In this document: in pieces, positions 43,620 through 53,539 of the stretch
How the letters are laid out: each line of letters opens with the position of its first letter
Position numbering within the stretch: position 1 is the first letter of the stretch
Assembly (NCBI RefSeq): GCF_042434395.1
Contig: NZ_JBHLTP010000003.1
Span: forward strand, 682,001-746,000
Source: Pontibacillus salicampi
Lineage (GTDB): Bacteria; Bacillota; Bacilli; Bacillales; BH030062
Reading direction: 5' to 3'
DNA: 64,000 bases
The notes under the pieces: model-generated
What the model was told of the DNA's origin: nothing
Databases searched by the model: none
The model's input: only the letters and a program-made list of their open reading frames with translations
Position numbers and translations under genes: made by a program

Positions 43620-44213
43620 ATGGAGATGTTTATGGAGTATCCACTCGAGTATTTCATTATGCTTCTTGTTATCGTCGGAAGCTCTGTTGGAGCAATATTT
43701 ATACTTAAAATAGACTGGAGAGGCTACGGTCTATTATTTATCCTTAGTGGTATCGTCGGAAATATCATTTGCATCCTATTTGTCGTTTTGAATTTTTATT
43801 CTTTTCCTGTTGTACCTTTCCACTTCGGAATTCATATGCCTTATACTGCCATCCTAATCGCATTCCCCTATTATGTATTACTGGGAGTCCGTTTTAGCCC
43901 CAGGCACTGGTATTTAAAGATACCATTCTACTGGGCATTCGTACATATCGGTGTATTAGCGGAAAAGCTGATGGAAGAATACACCTCTATTATTGAATAC
44001 GGTTTTTATTGGGATACATTTGACTCCTACGCTACCTGGTGGGTGTATTTACTTGTATTTGAGTTTATCGGAGGGAAGTTAGTATCAGATGATAAGCGTC
44101 GGCCTATTCAAACCAGGGCCTTTTGGTATGGGAGATGGGCATGGTTTTCCGTCCATTTCATCCTCATAATTACGATTTTTTTAGCTGGTGTATATGTGGG
44201 TACATTACTTTAA
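43620..44213 (+). CDS. Membrane protein, CBO0543-like
   Basis: A 197-residue membrane protein with six hydrophobic segments spread over the whole length and aromatic-rich loops (YWDTFDSYATWWVYL). The pattern fits the CBO0543 family of Bacillota membrane proteins with unknown function. The first ATG has a weak RBS (GGGGGTGTAGGT); an in-frame ATG lies two codons on. A terminator follows. Confidence 0.7.
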   Translation: MEMFMEYPLEYFIMLLVIVGSSVGAIFILKIDWRGYGLLFILSGIVGNIICILFVVLNFYSFPVVPFHFGIHMPYTAILIAFPYYVLLGVRFSPRHWYLKIPFYWAFVHIGVLAEKLMEEYTSIIEYGFYWDTFDSYATWWVYLLVFEFIGGKLVSDDKRRPIQTRAFWYGRWAWFSVHFILIITIFLAGVYVGTLL

Positions 44214-44217
44214 ACTT

Positions 44218-44256
44218 GATAGAAGAAGTCTATTGATAAGACTTCTTCTTAGTATT
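44218..44256. terminator. Terminator between convergent genes
   Basis: Perfect 11-base arms AGAAGAAGTCT and AGACTTCTTCT around a seven-base loop, at about 44221-44249. Confidence 0.75.
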
Positions 44257-44284
44257 CCATGAACATGGAGGGGAAGAAATCGAC

Positions 44285-45520
44285 TTATTTAATAACCAAC
44301 GTTTCCTTCATCCTAACGAAGGAGAGGACCCCTGCCAAAAGGGAGAGTCCACCGACAAGACCAATTGCCCAGTGAATCGAGAGGGTATCGGCGACTATTC
44401 CTGCTATGATTGCCCCAAATGCATATCCACTATCTCTCCAAAATCGATACACACCCAAGGAAGTGGCTCTCCATTGAGGATGGGCAACATCACTAATCGA
44501 TGCAATAAGAACAGGATAGACCATGGCTGTACCAACACCTAGCATGGCTGCTCCGATAATCCATAGCCAATACGCCTGTACGAATACGATAAACCATAAG
44601 GAAAAAGCCTGTACGAACATACCGACTACAATTAACTTCTTTCTTCCAATCCGATCACTCCATATGCCTGTAAAGAGTTGGAATACCCCCCAAGCTGCAG
44701 GGTACACTGCTACCACAGTCCCCACCTGAGCAATAGTTAACCCACCTGATGCAAGAAAGGTAGGGAATAATCCCCAGGCCATTCCATCTTTCAAATTGGT
44801 CGTCAATCCGGCAAAGCTGCTGCTGGATAGCGATTTATCCTGCCAGGTTGTCTTTTTCAAAACGTCCAAAGTAGATATGGTCTGTGAACTACGTTTATGC
44901 TCGTTAGTTTGCACCGATAGATGCTCTTCCGTGTTATTTACCAATAATGATAATAGGAAACCAACAATAACAATTCCTATTCCTATATAAAAAGGCTCTG
45001 GACCATACGAAAAAGTGGATGCTACATAACCTGATATGACTGCCAGGAGAGCAACGCCAACATAACCGGCAAATTCATTTAAACCAACGGCCAATCCCCG
45101 TTGTGATGATTTTGCAAGATCAACCTTCATATTCACCGTCATCGACCATGTTAACGCTTGATTGATACCGAGAAATATATTGGCAACCGCAATGACCCAC
45201 CAGGCATGCGCCACCATCACGAGTACCGGAACGACTAGTCCGACTGCCCAACCGAACAGTAATACATGTTTACGTCCAAACCGATCCGCCACACTTCCTG
45301 CAAAGAAATTAACAATAGCTTTGGAAAAGCCGAAGCTCACAATAAAGGAAAGTGCAGCGCTTGTCGATACCAAGCCAAACTTTTCTTCTCCTAATATTGG
45401 GAGGATCGTTCGTTCCAATCCGACCATAGCACCTACAAATACATTAATTATTAGTAGTAAGGAAAAAGTTATGACATTTTCCTTTATCCCTATTTGTGCA
45501 GATGTATCACAATGATTCAT
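44285..45520 (-). CDS. MFS transporter
   Basis: A 411-residue major facilitator of twelve helices in two six-helix halves joined by a charged loop at about 200-240. The A-motif GSVADRFGRKHV is near residue 77 and its repeat GIWSDRIGRKK near 282. This is the general drug/metabolite group; the cargo cannot be named. The frame opens with MNHCDTSAQIG, and the RBS is weak (GAAGGG), so the exact start is uncertain by a few residues. Confidence 0.8.
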   Translation of the reverse strand: MNHCDTSAQIGIKENVITFSLLLIINVFVGAMVGLERTILPILGEEKFGLVSTSAALSFIVSFGFSKAIVNFFAGSVADRFGRKHVLLFGWAVGLVVPVLVMVAHAWWVIAVANIFLGINQALTWSMTVNMKVDLAKSSQRGLAVGLNEFAGYVGVALLAVISGYVASTFSYGPEPFYIGIGIVIVGFLLSLLVNNTEEHLSVQTNEHKRSSQTISTLDVLKKTTWQDKSLSSSSFAGLTTNLKDGMAWGLFPTFLASGGLTIAQVGTVVAVYPAAWGVFQLFTGIWSDRIGRKKLIVVGMFVQAFSLWFIVFVQAYWLWIIGAAMLGVGTAMVYPVLIASISDVAHPQWRATSLGVYRFWRDSGYAFGAIIAGIVADTLSIHWAIGLVGGLSLLAGVLSFVRMKETLVIK

Positions 45521-45851
45521 GTATATCCCTTCATTTCGATTTTGATTATGGTAACATCTCCTTATGCATTTTAATACCCAATGCGGTATTTGGCAAATGA
45601 ACGGTTTTTAAAAATTTTTCTTTGTTCATCCGTGTTGACGTTTTTCCTATATATCATTTTTATGTGAAAAACGTGAGTTCGAGATAATATGGGTGCTGTT
45701 AGTAGGTGAGCTGAATGGTTAAAGATTGCTCCTGGAGGCTAATAATGGCTTGCAAAAGTCATTTTGTTCACTAATATGTTAAATCATCTTGATATGAAAG
45801 ATCCTAATGGAAATCTTAAGGAAACAAGCAGACAATAATTTCAAATTATTG
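45521..45851. other. Intergenic region left of the lctP promoter
   Basis: About 330 bases between divergent genes. No gene, RNA or strong hairpin is seen before the lctP promoter. Confidence 0.5.
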
Positions 45852-45920
45852 TTGATATTGGTGTCTCCTTTGTATACAATAAAATGCATAACAGGTCATC
45901 TGATGACCTGTTATGCATTT
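45852..45920 (+). promoter_or_regulatory. lctP promoter with 39-base perfect palindrome
   Basis: Promoter TTGATA at 45852-45857, 17-base spacer, TACAAT at 45875-45880. Directly after it lies a perfect palindrome at 45882-45920: 19-base arms around one T, with core GTCATC-T-GATGAC. The core agrees with the site at 48370 (GTCATC-A-GATGAC), and both flank the LutR gene. It should be a LutR operator blocking transcription without lactate. A weak cre-like TGAAAGCGTTTT follows at 45930. Confidence 0.8.
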
Positions 45921-45966
45921 ATCCAATTATGAAAGCGTTTTAGATTAAAGGACAGGAGGAGATGAA

Positions 45967-47553
45967 ATGCTGCTGCTTACGGCATTAAGTGCTATTATTG
46001 CACCATTTGTGTTTCTTGTATTGTGGAGGATGTCGGCAAAGAAAGGTATGTTTTTTAGTGCACTAATTCTTGTTTTGTTAGCGGTTACAATTTGGGGTGT
46101 AGAGCTCCCTGTAATAGGGGCGTCTGTTCTGCAAGGAGCTCATAAAGCGTTAACTATATTATTTATATTGTTTGGCGCTATGGTGCTATTGGATACGCTT
46201 CGAAATACAGGGGCAGTAAAACGAATTAATCAGGGGTTCCAAAGTGTTTCATCTGATATGAGAGTGCAGGTTGTAATAGTTGCTTTTTTATTCGGATCGT
46301 TAATTGAAGGGGCAGCAGGCTTTGGAACGCCAGCAGTAGTAGTGGGACCATTAATGGTGGCTCTTGGCTTTACTCCGATGGCAGCTGCGACACTTGCCTT
46401 GATAGCCGATAGCTCAGCAGTATCTTATGGAGCTGTAGGTACTCCCATACAGGTAGGTCTAAGTAATATACCTGGTGCAAATCTATCATTCTATCAGGAC
46501 ATTGGGATTAGAATAGCGGCTATCGACTTATTAGGGGCAACATTTGTTCCGTTTGCTCTTGTGCTGATTTTGACAATCTTTTTCGGACAAGGGAAAAAAA
46601 TGAAGGATGCAGTAGCCTTGTTACCTTGGACGTTACTGGTAGGTTTAACCTATTCCTTATCAGCCTTGTTGTATGCGTTTCTATTCGGACATGAATTTGT
46701 TTCTATTCTCGCGGCATTAACAGGTTTATTTGTGGCTACATTAACAGCGAGGAAGGGAGTGTTGCTTCCTAAAAACGTGTGGCAGGATGCATTAAGTGAT
46801 GGGTTTAGCCAAGAAACAGAAAAATCTGAAATGGGACTCGTTAGAGCCTGGTTTCCCTATTTAATCGTTATTGTACTATTATTAATAACTAGAATTATCC
46901 CACCGATAAAACAATTCACGTTAAACACGATTGATTTAAGTTGGAATAATATTTTAGGGTATGAGGCTATATCATCTGGCTGGGAAGTACTATACTCTCC
47001 AGGAAGTATTCTTGTATTAGCTGCTGTATTAGCTGTGTTTATCCAGGGGAAATCCTTACATCATTTCTGGAGTGCCTCAAAGCAATCATTAGGATCTATG
47101 AAAAATGCAGCATTGGCACTACTCTCCACACTAGCTTTGGTCCAGGTGTTTACGAACTCTGGAATCAATGCAGAGGATTTGATCAGTATGCCTCAATATA
47201 TAGCTCAGACATTGGCAGCAACCTTTGGCTCGATGTGGATATTCGTATCTCCTTATTTAGGAGAATTAGGAGCTTTTATTACAGGTAGTGCCACAGTATC
47301 TACTTTAACGTTTTCGCCCATTCAATATAGTATTGCAAAGGAAACGGGTATGATGCCGGACGTAGTGTTATCTACTCAGATTATGGGCTCTGCAGCAGGA
47401 AATATGATTTGTGTACATAACGTGGTTGCTGCTTCTGCTGTTGTAGGACTGACGGGCAAAGAAGGAGATATTATTCGAAAAACGCTTGTTCCGGCTTTGT
47501 TGTATGGACTTGTTGCAGGCATCGGAGGCTTTTTATTACTGCAACTGTTATAA
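45967..47553 (+). CDS. lctP: L-lactate permease
   Basis: A 528-residue LctP-family lactate:proton symporter with about thirteen to fourteen hydrophobic helices. Conserved segments include GSLIEGAAGFGTPAVV near 110 and SAVSYGAVGTPIQVG near 148. It imports L-lactate (or glycolate) for oxidation by the LutABC enzymes encoded next. RBS AGGAGGAG. The operator palindrome upstream links it to LutR. Confidence 0.9.
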   Translation: MLLLTALSAIIAPFVFLVLWRMSAKKGMFFSALILVLLAVTIWGVELPVIGASVLQGAHKALTILFILFGAMVLLDTLRNTGAVKRINQGFQSVSSDMRVQVVIVAFLFGSLIEGAAGFGTPAVVVGPLMVALGFTPMAAATLALIADSSAVSYGAVGTPIQVGLSNIPGANLSFYQDIGIRIAAIDLLGATFVPFALVLILTIFFGQGKKMKDAVALLPWTLLVGLTYSLSALLYAFLFGHEFVSILAALTGLFVATLTARKGVLLPKNVWQDALSDGFSQETEKSEMGLVRAWFPYLIVIVLLLITRIIPPIKQFTLNTIDLSWNNILGYEAISSGWEVLYSPGSILVLAAVLAVFIQGKSLHHFWSASKQSLGSMKNAALALLSTLALVQVFTNSGINAEDLISMPQYIAQTLAATFGSMWIFVSPYLGELGAFITGSATVSTLTFSPIQYSIAKETGMMPDVVLSTQIMGSAAGNMICVHNVVAASAVVGLTGKEGDIIRKTLVPALLYGLVAGIGGFLLLQLL

Positions 47554-47629
47554 ACGGCTGAAGCTTTCTAATTGTAGTGAATTGTTTTACAATATATACA
47601 AGCTGGTTTGGAATTTGGAGGAAATGAAC

Positions 47630-48337
47630 GTGCAATATAAGCCAATACGTACAAGAAAAATATATGAAGAAGTAGCAGATTCTCTGTTAGAAATGATTCA
47701 AAAAGGAGATATCCGTCCTGGTGATAAGCTGGACTCTGTCGAGCAACTAGCAAAAAATTATAATGTCGGTCGTTCTGCCATTCGAGAAGCACTAAGTGCA
47801 TTACGAGCAACTGGTATTTTGGAAATGAGGCAAGGGGAGGGAACCTTTGTAAAAGAATTTGATCCTACCAAGTTCTCTCTCCCAGTCTCGATTGCATTCA
47901 TCATGAAACGAAAAGATATAAAAGAGTTGATGGATGTTAGAAAAATACTAGAGGTGGGAGCTGTTTATACCGCAGCGCTAGAACATAATCAGGGAGACCT
48001 CCGCGCTATGCACCAAGCTTTAGTAGATATGGAGGAGGCGAATGGTAATGGGGAGCTTGGGGAAAAAGCGGATCTCGACTTTCATCTAGCCATAGCGCAT
48101 GCGACACATAACGATATGCTTATTAATTTAATGAACAGCGTATCGGAAATTATGATGGAAGCTATGAGAGAAGCACGAAAGCTTTGGTTTCATTCAGAAA
48201 AGAAGACCTTTAAGCTGCTAGAAGAACATAAATTGATTTATCAGGCTATTGAAAAACAGGATGGGGACAAGGCACAGGAACTAATGCTGTTCCACTTAAC
48301 GCAAGTGGAAGAAGCCTTATTTAAATATATAGAGTAG
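47630..48337 (+). CDS. lutR: GntR/FadR-family lactate regulator LutR
   Basis: A 235-residue FadR-subgroup GntR regulator. The winged helix is at about 5-70 (DSVEQLAKNYNVGRSAIREALSAL) and the FCD ligand domain at about 85-230 with the metal-binding histidines (DFHLAIAHATHN). The GTG at 47630 follows GGAGG by seven bases; the ATG at 47624 is too close to that site and the long frame from 47486 lies over lctP. LutR represses lut genes until lactate is present. It sits between lctP and lutABC. Confidence 0.88.
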   Translation: MQYKPIRTRKIYEEVADSLLEMIQKGDIRPGDKLDSVEQLAKNYNVGRSAIREALSALRATGILEMRQGEGTFVKEFDPTKFSLPVSIAFIMKRKDIKELMDVRKILEVGAVYTAALEHNQGDLRAMHQALVDMEEANGNGELGEKADLDFHLAIAHATHNDMLINLMNSVSEIMMEAMREARKLWFHSEKKTFKLLEEHKLIYQAIEKQDGDKAQELMLFHLTQVEEALFKYIE

Positions 48338-48369
48338 CAAGGACCGCGATAGGTCCCTATTGCAGCTAA

Positions 48370-48382
48370 GTCATCAGATGAC
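48370..48382 (+). promoter_or_regulatory. LutR operator before lutABC
   Basis: Palindrome GTCATC-A-GATGAC, sharing its arms with the centre of the 45882 palindrome. It lies 37 bases before lutA. Confidence 0.75.
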
Positions 48383-48418
48383 CTGTCTATTGCAGGCGAA
48401 GAGGGGAGAAGGTTGTAT

Positions 48419-49132
48419 ATGAAAGTGTCTTTATTTATTACGTGTTTGTGTGACATCGTTTCGTCTGATGTTGGTAAGGATACGGTAGAGCTTTTAGAGA
48501 AGTTAGGGTGTGAGGTGGATTTTCCAGAGTTACAAACATGTTGCGGGCAGCCGGCATATAACAGCGGGTATGTCACCAAATCGAAGGAAGCAATGAAGCA
48601 AATGATGAAAGCGTTTCAGCATTCTGATTATGTTGTCGGTCCGTCTGGCTCCTGTGTGGCAATGCTTCAAGAGTATCCACATGTTTTTAAAGATGATCCT
48701 GTATGGGAAGCGGAAGCAAACAATCTTGCTGCAAAGTCTTATGAATTAACTCAATTCATTGTCGATGTATTGAGATGCGTAGACGTGGGTGCCACATTTA
48801 ATGGAACGGTAACATACCATACATCTTGTCATATGAGTCGCCTCCTTGGAGTGAAGGATGCACCTCTTACTCTGCTGAAGCATGTAGAGGGGATTACCGT
48901 TAAAGAGCTGCCATTGTGTGAAGATTGCTGTGGATTTGGAGGTACATTCGCCGTGAAAAATCCAGAAATATCAGAGCAAATGGTGAAGGAGAAGACAGAG
49001 CATATTGTAGAAACAGAAGCGGAATACGTAATTGGTGGGGATATGGGATGTCTTCTCAATATCGGAGGGAGACTTAGTCGAGACAACCGAAACGTAAAAG
49101 CGCTCCACATTAGTCACGTATTGAACAGCTAG
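48419..49132 (+). CDS. lutA: Lactate utilization protein A (Fe-S oxidoreductase)
   Basis: A 238-residue CCG-domain protein with two CCG modules: CCGQPAYNSG near 42 and CCGFGGTFAVKNPEIS near 169, plus HTSCHMSRLLG. These cysteine-rich motifs hold Fe-S or heterodisulfide-type sites. With LutB and LutC it oxidises L-lactate to pyruvate. The ATG at 48419 is preferred over TTG at 48413 for RBS spacing. LutB follows after 14 bases. Confidence 0.9.
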   Translation: MKVSLFITCLCDIVSSDVGKDTVELLEKLGCEVDFPELQTCCGQPAYNSGYVTKSKEAMKQMMKAFQHSDYVVGPSGSCVAMLQEYPHVFKDDPVWEAEANNLAAKSYELTQFIVDVLRCVDVGATFNGTVTYHTSCHMSRLLGVKDAPLTLLKHVEGITVKELPLCEDCCGFGGTFAVKNPEISEQMVKEKTEHIVETEAEYVIGGDMGCLLNIGGRLSRDNRNVKALHISHVLNS

Positions 49133-49146
49133 AAAGGAGGATTAAC

Positions 49147-50577
49147 ATGCCAATTAAATTAGGGGAAATTTCCTATAAAGAAAGAATACAAAAGGGCATA
49201 GAAAATGATTTCATGCGAGGAGCTGTATCATCAGCTCAAGGTCGTTTTCGCTCAGGGAGACTTAATGCGGCTGAGGAACTTGGAAATTGGGAGGATTGGC
49301 GAACAAAAGGAGAGGAAATCAGAACCCACACGTTAGAGAATTTGGATTATTACTTACATCAGCTTAGCGAACAAGTTGCTAAAAGGGGTGGACATGTTTT
49401 TTTTGCAGAGACAGCAGAAGAAGCAAACGAATACATTCAAAACATTGTAAAGAAAAAGGAAGCAAAGAAGGTAGTAAAGTCCAAATCAATGGTAACGGAG
49501 GAAATTGGGTTGAATGAAGCCTTAGAGGAGGCGGGCAGTGAGGTAGTGGAGACAGACTTAGGTGAATGGATTCTACAAATGGATGAGGATCCACCCTCTC
49601 ACATCGTAACTCCAGCACTCCATAAAAATAAAGAGCAAATTAGAGAGACATTTGCTAGTAAAAAAGGATACCAAAACTCAGATCTACCTGAAGAGCTTGC
49701 CACCTTTGCTCGAGAGCAATTAAGGAAGGAATTCCTCTCTGCAGACGTTGGAATTACCGGTTGTAATTTTGCTGTTGCAGAATCAGGAGCTATTACGTTT
49801 GTAACTAATGAAGGAAACGCTAGACTAGTTACCTCGCTACCTGAAACACAAATTTCTGTCATGGGAATGGAACGAATTGCTCCAACATGGGAGGACATGG
49901 AAGTATTGGTTAGTCTTCTAACGAGAGCAGCGGTTGGTCAAAAATTAACAAGCTATGTGACAGCTATTACTGGGACAAAGCTCGAAGATGAAGTAGACGG
50001 ACCAGAAGAGTATCATCTCGTCATCGTTGATAATGGACGCTCTAAAATACTAGGTACAGAGTTTCAATCAGCTCTCCATTGTATTAGGTGTGCAGCTTGT
50101 ATAAATGTCTGCCCTGTATATCGTCATGTTGGGGGACATTCGTATAACTCGGTTTACCCTGGTCCTATTGGTGCTGTACTGACACCGCTGTTAGACGGTT
50201 ATGAGGATCACAAAGAATTGCCTTATGCATCCTCCTTGTGCGCTGCTTGTACAGAGGCATGCCCAGTAAAAATACCATTACATGAGCAATTAATTCGTCA
50301 TAGAGAAATAATAGTAGAAAAAGAAAAACAGACACCAAAAACAGAGCAGCTCATGATGGAAGGGTTTGCTCAATGGGCTTCACATCCAGCTGCCTACAAG
50401 CTAAGTACTAAAATGGCCAGAATGGCATTAAAGCCATGGACGGTGGATGAAACCATATCGAATGGTCCTGGTCCCCTAAAAGGCTGGACCGATGTTCGTG
50501 ACTTTCCCGCTCCCAGTAAACAACAATTTCGAACATGGTTTAAGGAAAGAAAGCGAAATGGAGGTGGCTCCTCATGA
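49147..50577 (+). CDS. lutB: Lactate utilization protein B (Fe-S protein)
   Basis: A 476-residue protein with an N-terminal DUF162-like domain and two 4Fe-4S motifs, CIRCAACINVCPVYRHVGG near 312 and CAACTEACPVKI near 361. It is the electron-transfer subunit of the LutABC lactate oxidase. RBS GAAAGGAGG. The end overlaps the lutC start by four bases. Confidence 0.92.
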   Translation: MPIKLGEISYKERIQKGIENDFMRGAVSSAQGRFRSGRLNAAEELGNWEDWRTKGEEIRTHTLENLDYYLHQLSEQVAKRGGHVFFAETAEEANEYIQNIVKKKEAKKVVKSKSMVTEEIGLNEALEEAGSEVVETDLGEWILQMDEDPPSHIVTPALHKNKEQIRETFASKKGYQNSDLPEELATFAREQLRKEFLSADVGITGCNFAVAESGAITFVTNEGNARLVTSLPETQISVMGMERIAPTWEDMEVLVSLLTRAAVGQKLTSYVTAITGTKLEDEVDGPEEYHLVIVDNGRSKILGTEFQSALHCIRCAACINVCPVYRHVGGHSYNSVYPGPIGAVLTPLLDGYEDHKELPYASSLCAACTEACPVKIPLHEQLIRHREIIVEKEKQTPKTEQLMMEGFAQWASHPAAYKLSTKMARMALKPWTVDETISNGPGPLKGWTDVRDFPAPSKQQFRTWFKERKRNGGGSS

Positions 50578-51284
50578 CAATACAAAATAGAGAGCGGTTT
50601 CTGAATAATGTGGCACAACACTTAGGGAGAGAGCGAAAAACAAAGAACGTAGAAAGACCCTCTTCAAGCCTCATGCCACAATGGCAGGTTTTTCAGCACC
50701 ATAGTCAGGATGAACTGGCAGATGAACTTGAGCTACAGTGCCATTCCATTCATACCACCTGTAAACGTACTAATGCTGAAAATCTTCATACAGTGCTGCA
50801 AGAAACGATAGAGGAGCTTAAAGGCCAGAGAATTATTGCTTCAGATGATAGCCGTAATGAAACGTTTGGAATCTCTTCTTTATATGAGGATTTACAGAAA
50901 AAAGGAATTACCTGTCATATATGGAATTCAGCGGATGGTCAATATAATCTCGATTATGCAGAGAGTGCAGATGTGGGAATTACCTTTAGTGATATAACGC
51001 TAGCAGAATCCGGGACGGTGACGTTGTTTAATAACAGCGGTAATGGTAGAGCGATTAGCTTACTGCCTCGCTCCTACATAGCCATTATCCCTAAAAGCAC
51101 CCTTGTCCCGAGGATGACTCAGGCAGCCAAGCATATACACGAAGCAGAGCAAGAAGGGCATGGTGTTGCGTCCTGTGTAAGCTTTATAACAGGTCCAAGT
51201 AATAGTGCAGATATTGAAATGAATCTAATTGTCGGAGTACATGGGCCAGTAGAGGTAACTTACATATTAGTAGAGAATAGATGA
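50574..51284 (+). CDS. lutC: Lactate utilization protein C
   Basis: A 236-residue DUF162/LUD-domain protein. Conserved segments are VGITFSDITLAESGTV and ISLLPRSYIAIIPKSTLVPRM in outline. It is the third subunit of the LutABC complex. The ATGA overlap with lutB shows coupling. A palindromic hairpin (CTCTAGCT-AGAG-AGCTAGAG, 51328-51347) lies after it. Confidence 0.9.
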   Translation: MTIQNRERFLNNVAQHLGRERKTKNVERPSSSLMPQWQVFQHHSQDELADELELQCHSIHTTCKRTNAENLHTVLQETIEELKGQRIIASDDSRNETFGISSLYEDLQKKGITCHIWNSADGQYNLDYAESADVGITFSDITLAESGTVTLFNNSGNGRAISLLPRSYIAIIPKSTLVPRMTQAAKHIHEAEQEGHGVASCVSFITGPSNSADIEMNLIVGVHGPVEVTYILVENR

Positions 51285-51419
51285 TAAAGGGAGATGCCCC
51301 TTTTCAATTTTATTTTGAATATGGCGCTCTAGCTAGAGAGCTAGAGCTAGGTTCGCTTCTACACCTATTCTATGATTTAATGAGGGGAGGCTAATAAAGA
51401 AGCAAAAGCAGGTGACTAT

Positions 51420-52334
51420 ATGGAATTAAAAAAACTAGGACAATGGTTAGAAATTACGGTGCCTCAGAAATGGGAGGCTATATTAGAAGAGATATTAAAG
51501 CACCACCTTCATATCCCTAAAAAACAGTTACACGCGCTAAGAATGGAGCAGGGGGTAACGGTAAATGGAGAACAGGTAAAGTGGACAAATCGTGTCCATG
51601 CGGGTGACTTGCTTCAGGTACGTCTTTTTCAAGAGGAGCATTTAGGAGTTATACCTACTGAAAAGAGCCCAGACATATTATGGGAAGATGATCATGTGCT
51701 TGTGGCCAATAAGCCGGCTGGTATTAACGTTCATCCGAATGAAGCAGACCAAACGGATACACTAGCCAACCAGGTTGCCCATTATTTTAAAAAAACGGGA
51801 ATACATGCCAAAGTCCGACATGTACACCGATTAGACCAGAATACCACAGGCGCTGTACTGTTTGCCAAGCATGCTTTAGCAGGAGCAGAAATGGATCGGT
51901 TACTGGAGAACCGTGCCATCAAGCGTACCTATATGGCCCTTGTGAAGGGAAGGCTTGAGCATCATACAGGCAAGGTCACCAAGCCGATTGGGAAAGATCG
52001 TCATCATCCCACCAGAAGAAGAGTATCTCCTAAGGGACAACATGCGACCACGAGCTATGAAGTAATACATTACGATGCTAAAAAAAATGCAACACTAGTA
52101 AAGCTTCAGCTCCAGACTGGTAGAACACATCAAATACGAGTCCATATGAGTTATTTAGGTCATCCACTACTTGGAGACAAGCTATATGGAGGTCCAAACG
52201 GTACACGACAGGCTTTACACGCTGGACACATCCAGTTCCCGCATCCTATAAGCGGAGAGACCATTTCCTGCATGGCACCATTTACAGATAACCCACCAAT
52301 TTTTCCAGGCAACGTAGAAGCTTATATAAAATAA
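51420..52334 (+). CDS. RluA-family rRNA/tRNA pseudouridine synthase
   Basis: A 304-residue enzyme with an N-terminal S4-like domain (KKQLHALRMEQGVTVNGEQV, about 36-72) and an RluA catalytic domain. HRLDQNTTGAVLF near 138-150 carries the catalytic aspartate of the RluA motif. It converts uridine to pseudouridine in RNA; the target site cannot be read from sequence. It is one of the several RluA paralogues usual in Bacillaceae (YhcT/YjbO/YlyB type). Confidence 0.87.
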   Translation: MELKKLGQWLEITVPQKWEAILEEILKHHLHIPKKQLHALRMEQGVTVNGEQVKWTNRVHAGDLLQVRLFQEEHLGVIPTEKSPDILWEDDHVLVANKPAGINVHPNEADQTDTLANQVAHYFKKTGIHAKVRHVHRLDQNTTGAVLFAKHALAGAEMDRLLENRAIKRTYMALVKGRLEHHTGKVTKPIGKDRHHPTRRRVSPKGQHATTSYEVIHYDAKKNATLVKLQLQTGRTHQIRVHMSYLGHPLLGDKLYGGPNGTRQALHAGHIQFPHPISGETISCMAPFTDNPPIFPGNVEAYIK

Positions 52335-52678
52335 TAGACACTGTTAGGTTGGCCTATATATCATAATTGGGAGAGTTGATTTCGAGATAGGGAAGATCTG
52401 CTTATTAATTTGCGAGGAAGGTATGGTATGGAAAGCGCAGTTCCATTCCACTTTCCTTGCTATTTTTACAAAACTTAAAGCTTACATTTAAGGATATTAT
52501 ATTAGGAATGAACGACAAGCGATGACAGAGCCAAAAAAATGCCTTCCCTTACCTAAAAGGGGAGGCATTCTTTATTTGGAATTACTTTTAGAATAGTTCA
52601 TCCCCTCTAGTACCCACATAGATGTTAGGTCATTGATAAAAGGATGTGGTGCTATAATGAGCGATTTCCGCACTAGCT
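52335..52678. other. Convergent intergenic region with bidirectional terminator
   Basis: About 340 bases. The only clear element is the hairpin at 52531-52576; the rest shows no gene. Confidence 0.5.
52531..52576. terminator. Bidirectional terminator
   Basis: Arms AATGCCTTCCC and GGGGAGGCATT around 52538-52569, A run on the left and TTCTTTATTT on the right, placed between convergent genes. Confidence 0.75.
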
Positions 52679-53437
52679 TTAAAAGGGCAACACATCACCG
52701 TCATCTGGGACGAAGGTTCGATCCTCCATATTATGTGTTGAAAGATATTGCTTTAATTCATCTCTTGATAAAAGACAGTGATTCAATGACTCCATATGCG
52801 TCACGACAATAGAACGATTAGGTGCAGCTTGATATACAGCTCCGACATCTTCTTTCGTCATGGTTATAGGTCCACCTTCTAAAAACTGAGCAGCACCAGC
52901 ATTCACTACTACAACATCGGGGTGGTATGTGTGAATATTGTGGCTTACATCCTCACACCATACCGTATCTCCAGCCACATACAAGGTGGGCTCCTGTGGA
53001 TGTGCAAACACAAATCCTGAAACTGTTCCGGTCATTTTTGTTATCTCTCCATGACCATGCTGTCCAGCTGTAATGGACACATAAATATCGCTAATTTTAG
53101 TAATATATTCTAAGCTATAAACGTTCCCAAACCCCTTCTCCTTAATAGCGATCACATCCTCCTCGTTCTGAGCATAGATTGGAATTTGTTTAGGAAGAGC
53201 ATTATGGGCGGCTTCGTCAAAATGATCAGGGTGTAAATGGGTAACTAGGACAGCATCTGCGTCCACTAAAGCCTCTACTGAAACAGGTAAATCAACAATC
53301 GGATTAGCTTGATGCTGATGCGGTGTATTCGGAAAAGCAGGCATTGTTTCCTTTTGAGCGAAAAATGGATCTACGAGAATGCGTTTATTTGCATAGGTAA
53401 TAAGAAGCGTTGCGTTACGGACCAATTGAATATTCAT
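52679..53437 (-). CDS. UlaG-like MBL-fold metal-dependent hydrolase
   Basis: A 252-residue metallo-beta-lactamase-fold protein with THLHPDHFDEAAH near 66-78, VAGDTVW near 154, and a late VVTHMESLNHC. The N terminus (ATLLITYANKRILVDP) and HLHPDHFDEA are of the UlaG/YtkL type. The substrate is unknown. RBS AAGGAGG nine bases upstream. It diverges from an Lrp-type regulator gene, 102 bases away, which might control it. Confidence 0.83.
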   Translation of the reverse strand: MNIQLVRNATLLITYANKRILVDPFFAQKETMPAFPNTPHQHQANPIVDLPVSVEALVDADAVLVTHLHPDHFDEAAHNALPKQIPIYAQNEEDVIAIKEKGFGNVYSLEYITKISDIYVSITAGQHGHGEITKMTGTVSGFVFAHPQEPTLYVAGDTVWCEDVSHNIHTYHPDVVVVNAGAAQFLEGGPITMTKEDVGAVYQAAPNRSIVVTHMESLNHCLLSRDELKQYLSTHNMEDRTFVPDDGDVLPF

Positions 53438-53539
53438 ATGAGGCAGCCTCCTTTTAATCTAATTCCTCCCTAGTATAAAATAGACGTACGAAAGGCATAC
53501 ATACATAAAATCAAGAGTTACATCACTTTTACTTGAAAT

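Noticed and set aside
45930..45941. cre-like TGAAAGCGTTTT before lctP
   Set aside because: The right half deviates at two conserved positions, so catabolite control is only a possibility and is not listed as a site.
47486..47629. Longer N terminus for LutR
   Set aside because: It overlaps the lctP end, has no RBS, and adds a sequence unlike GntR proteins.
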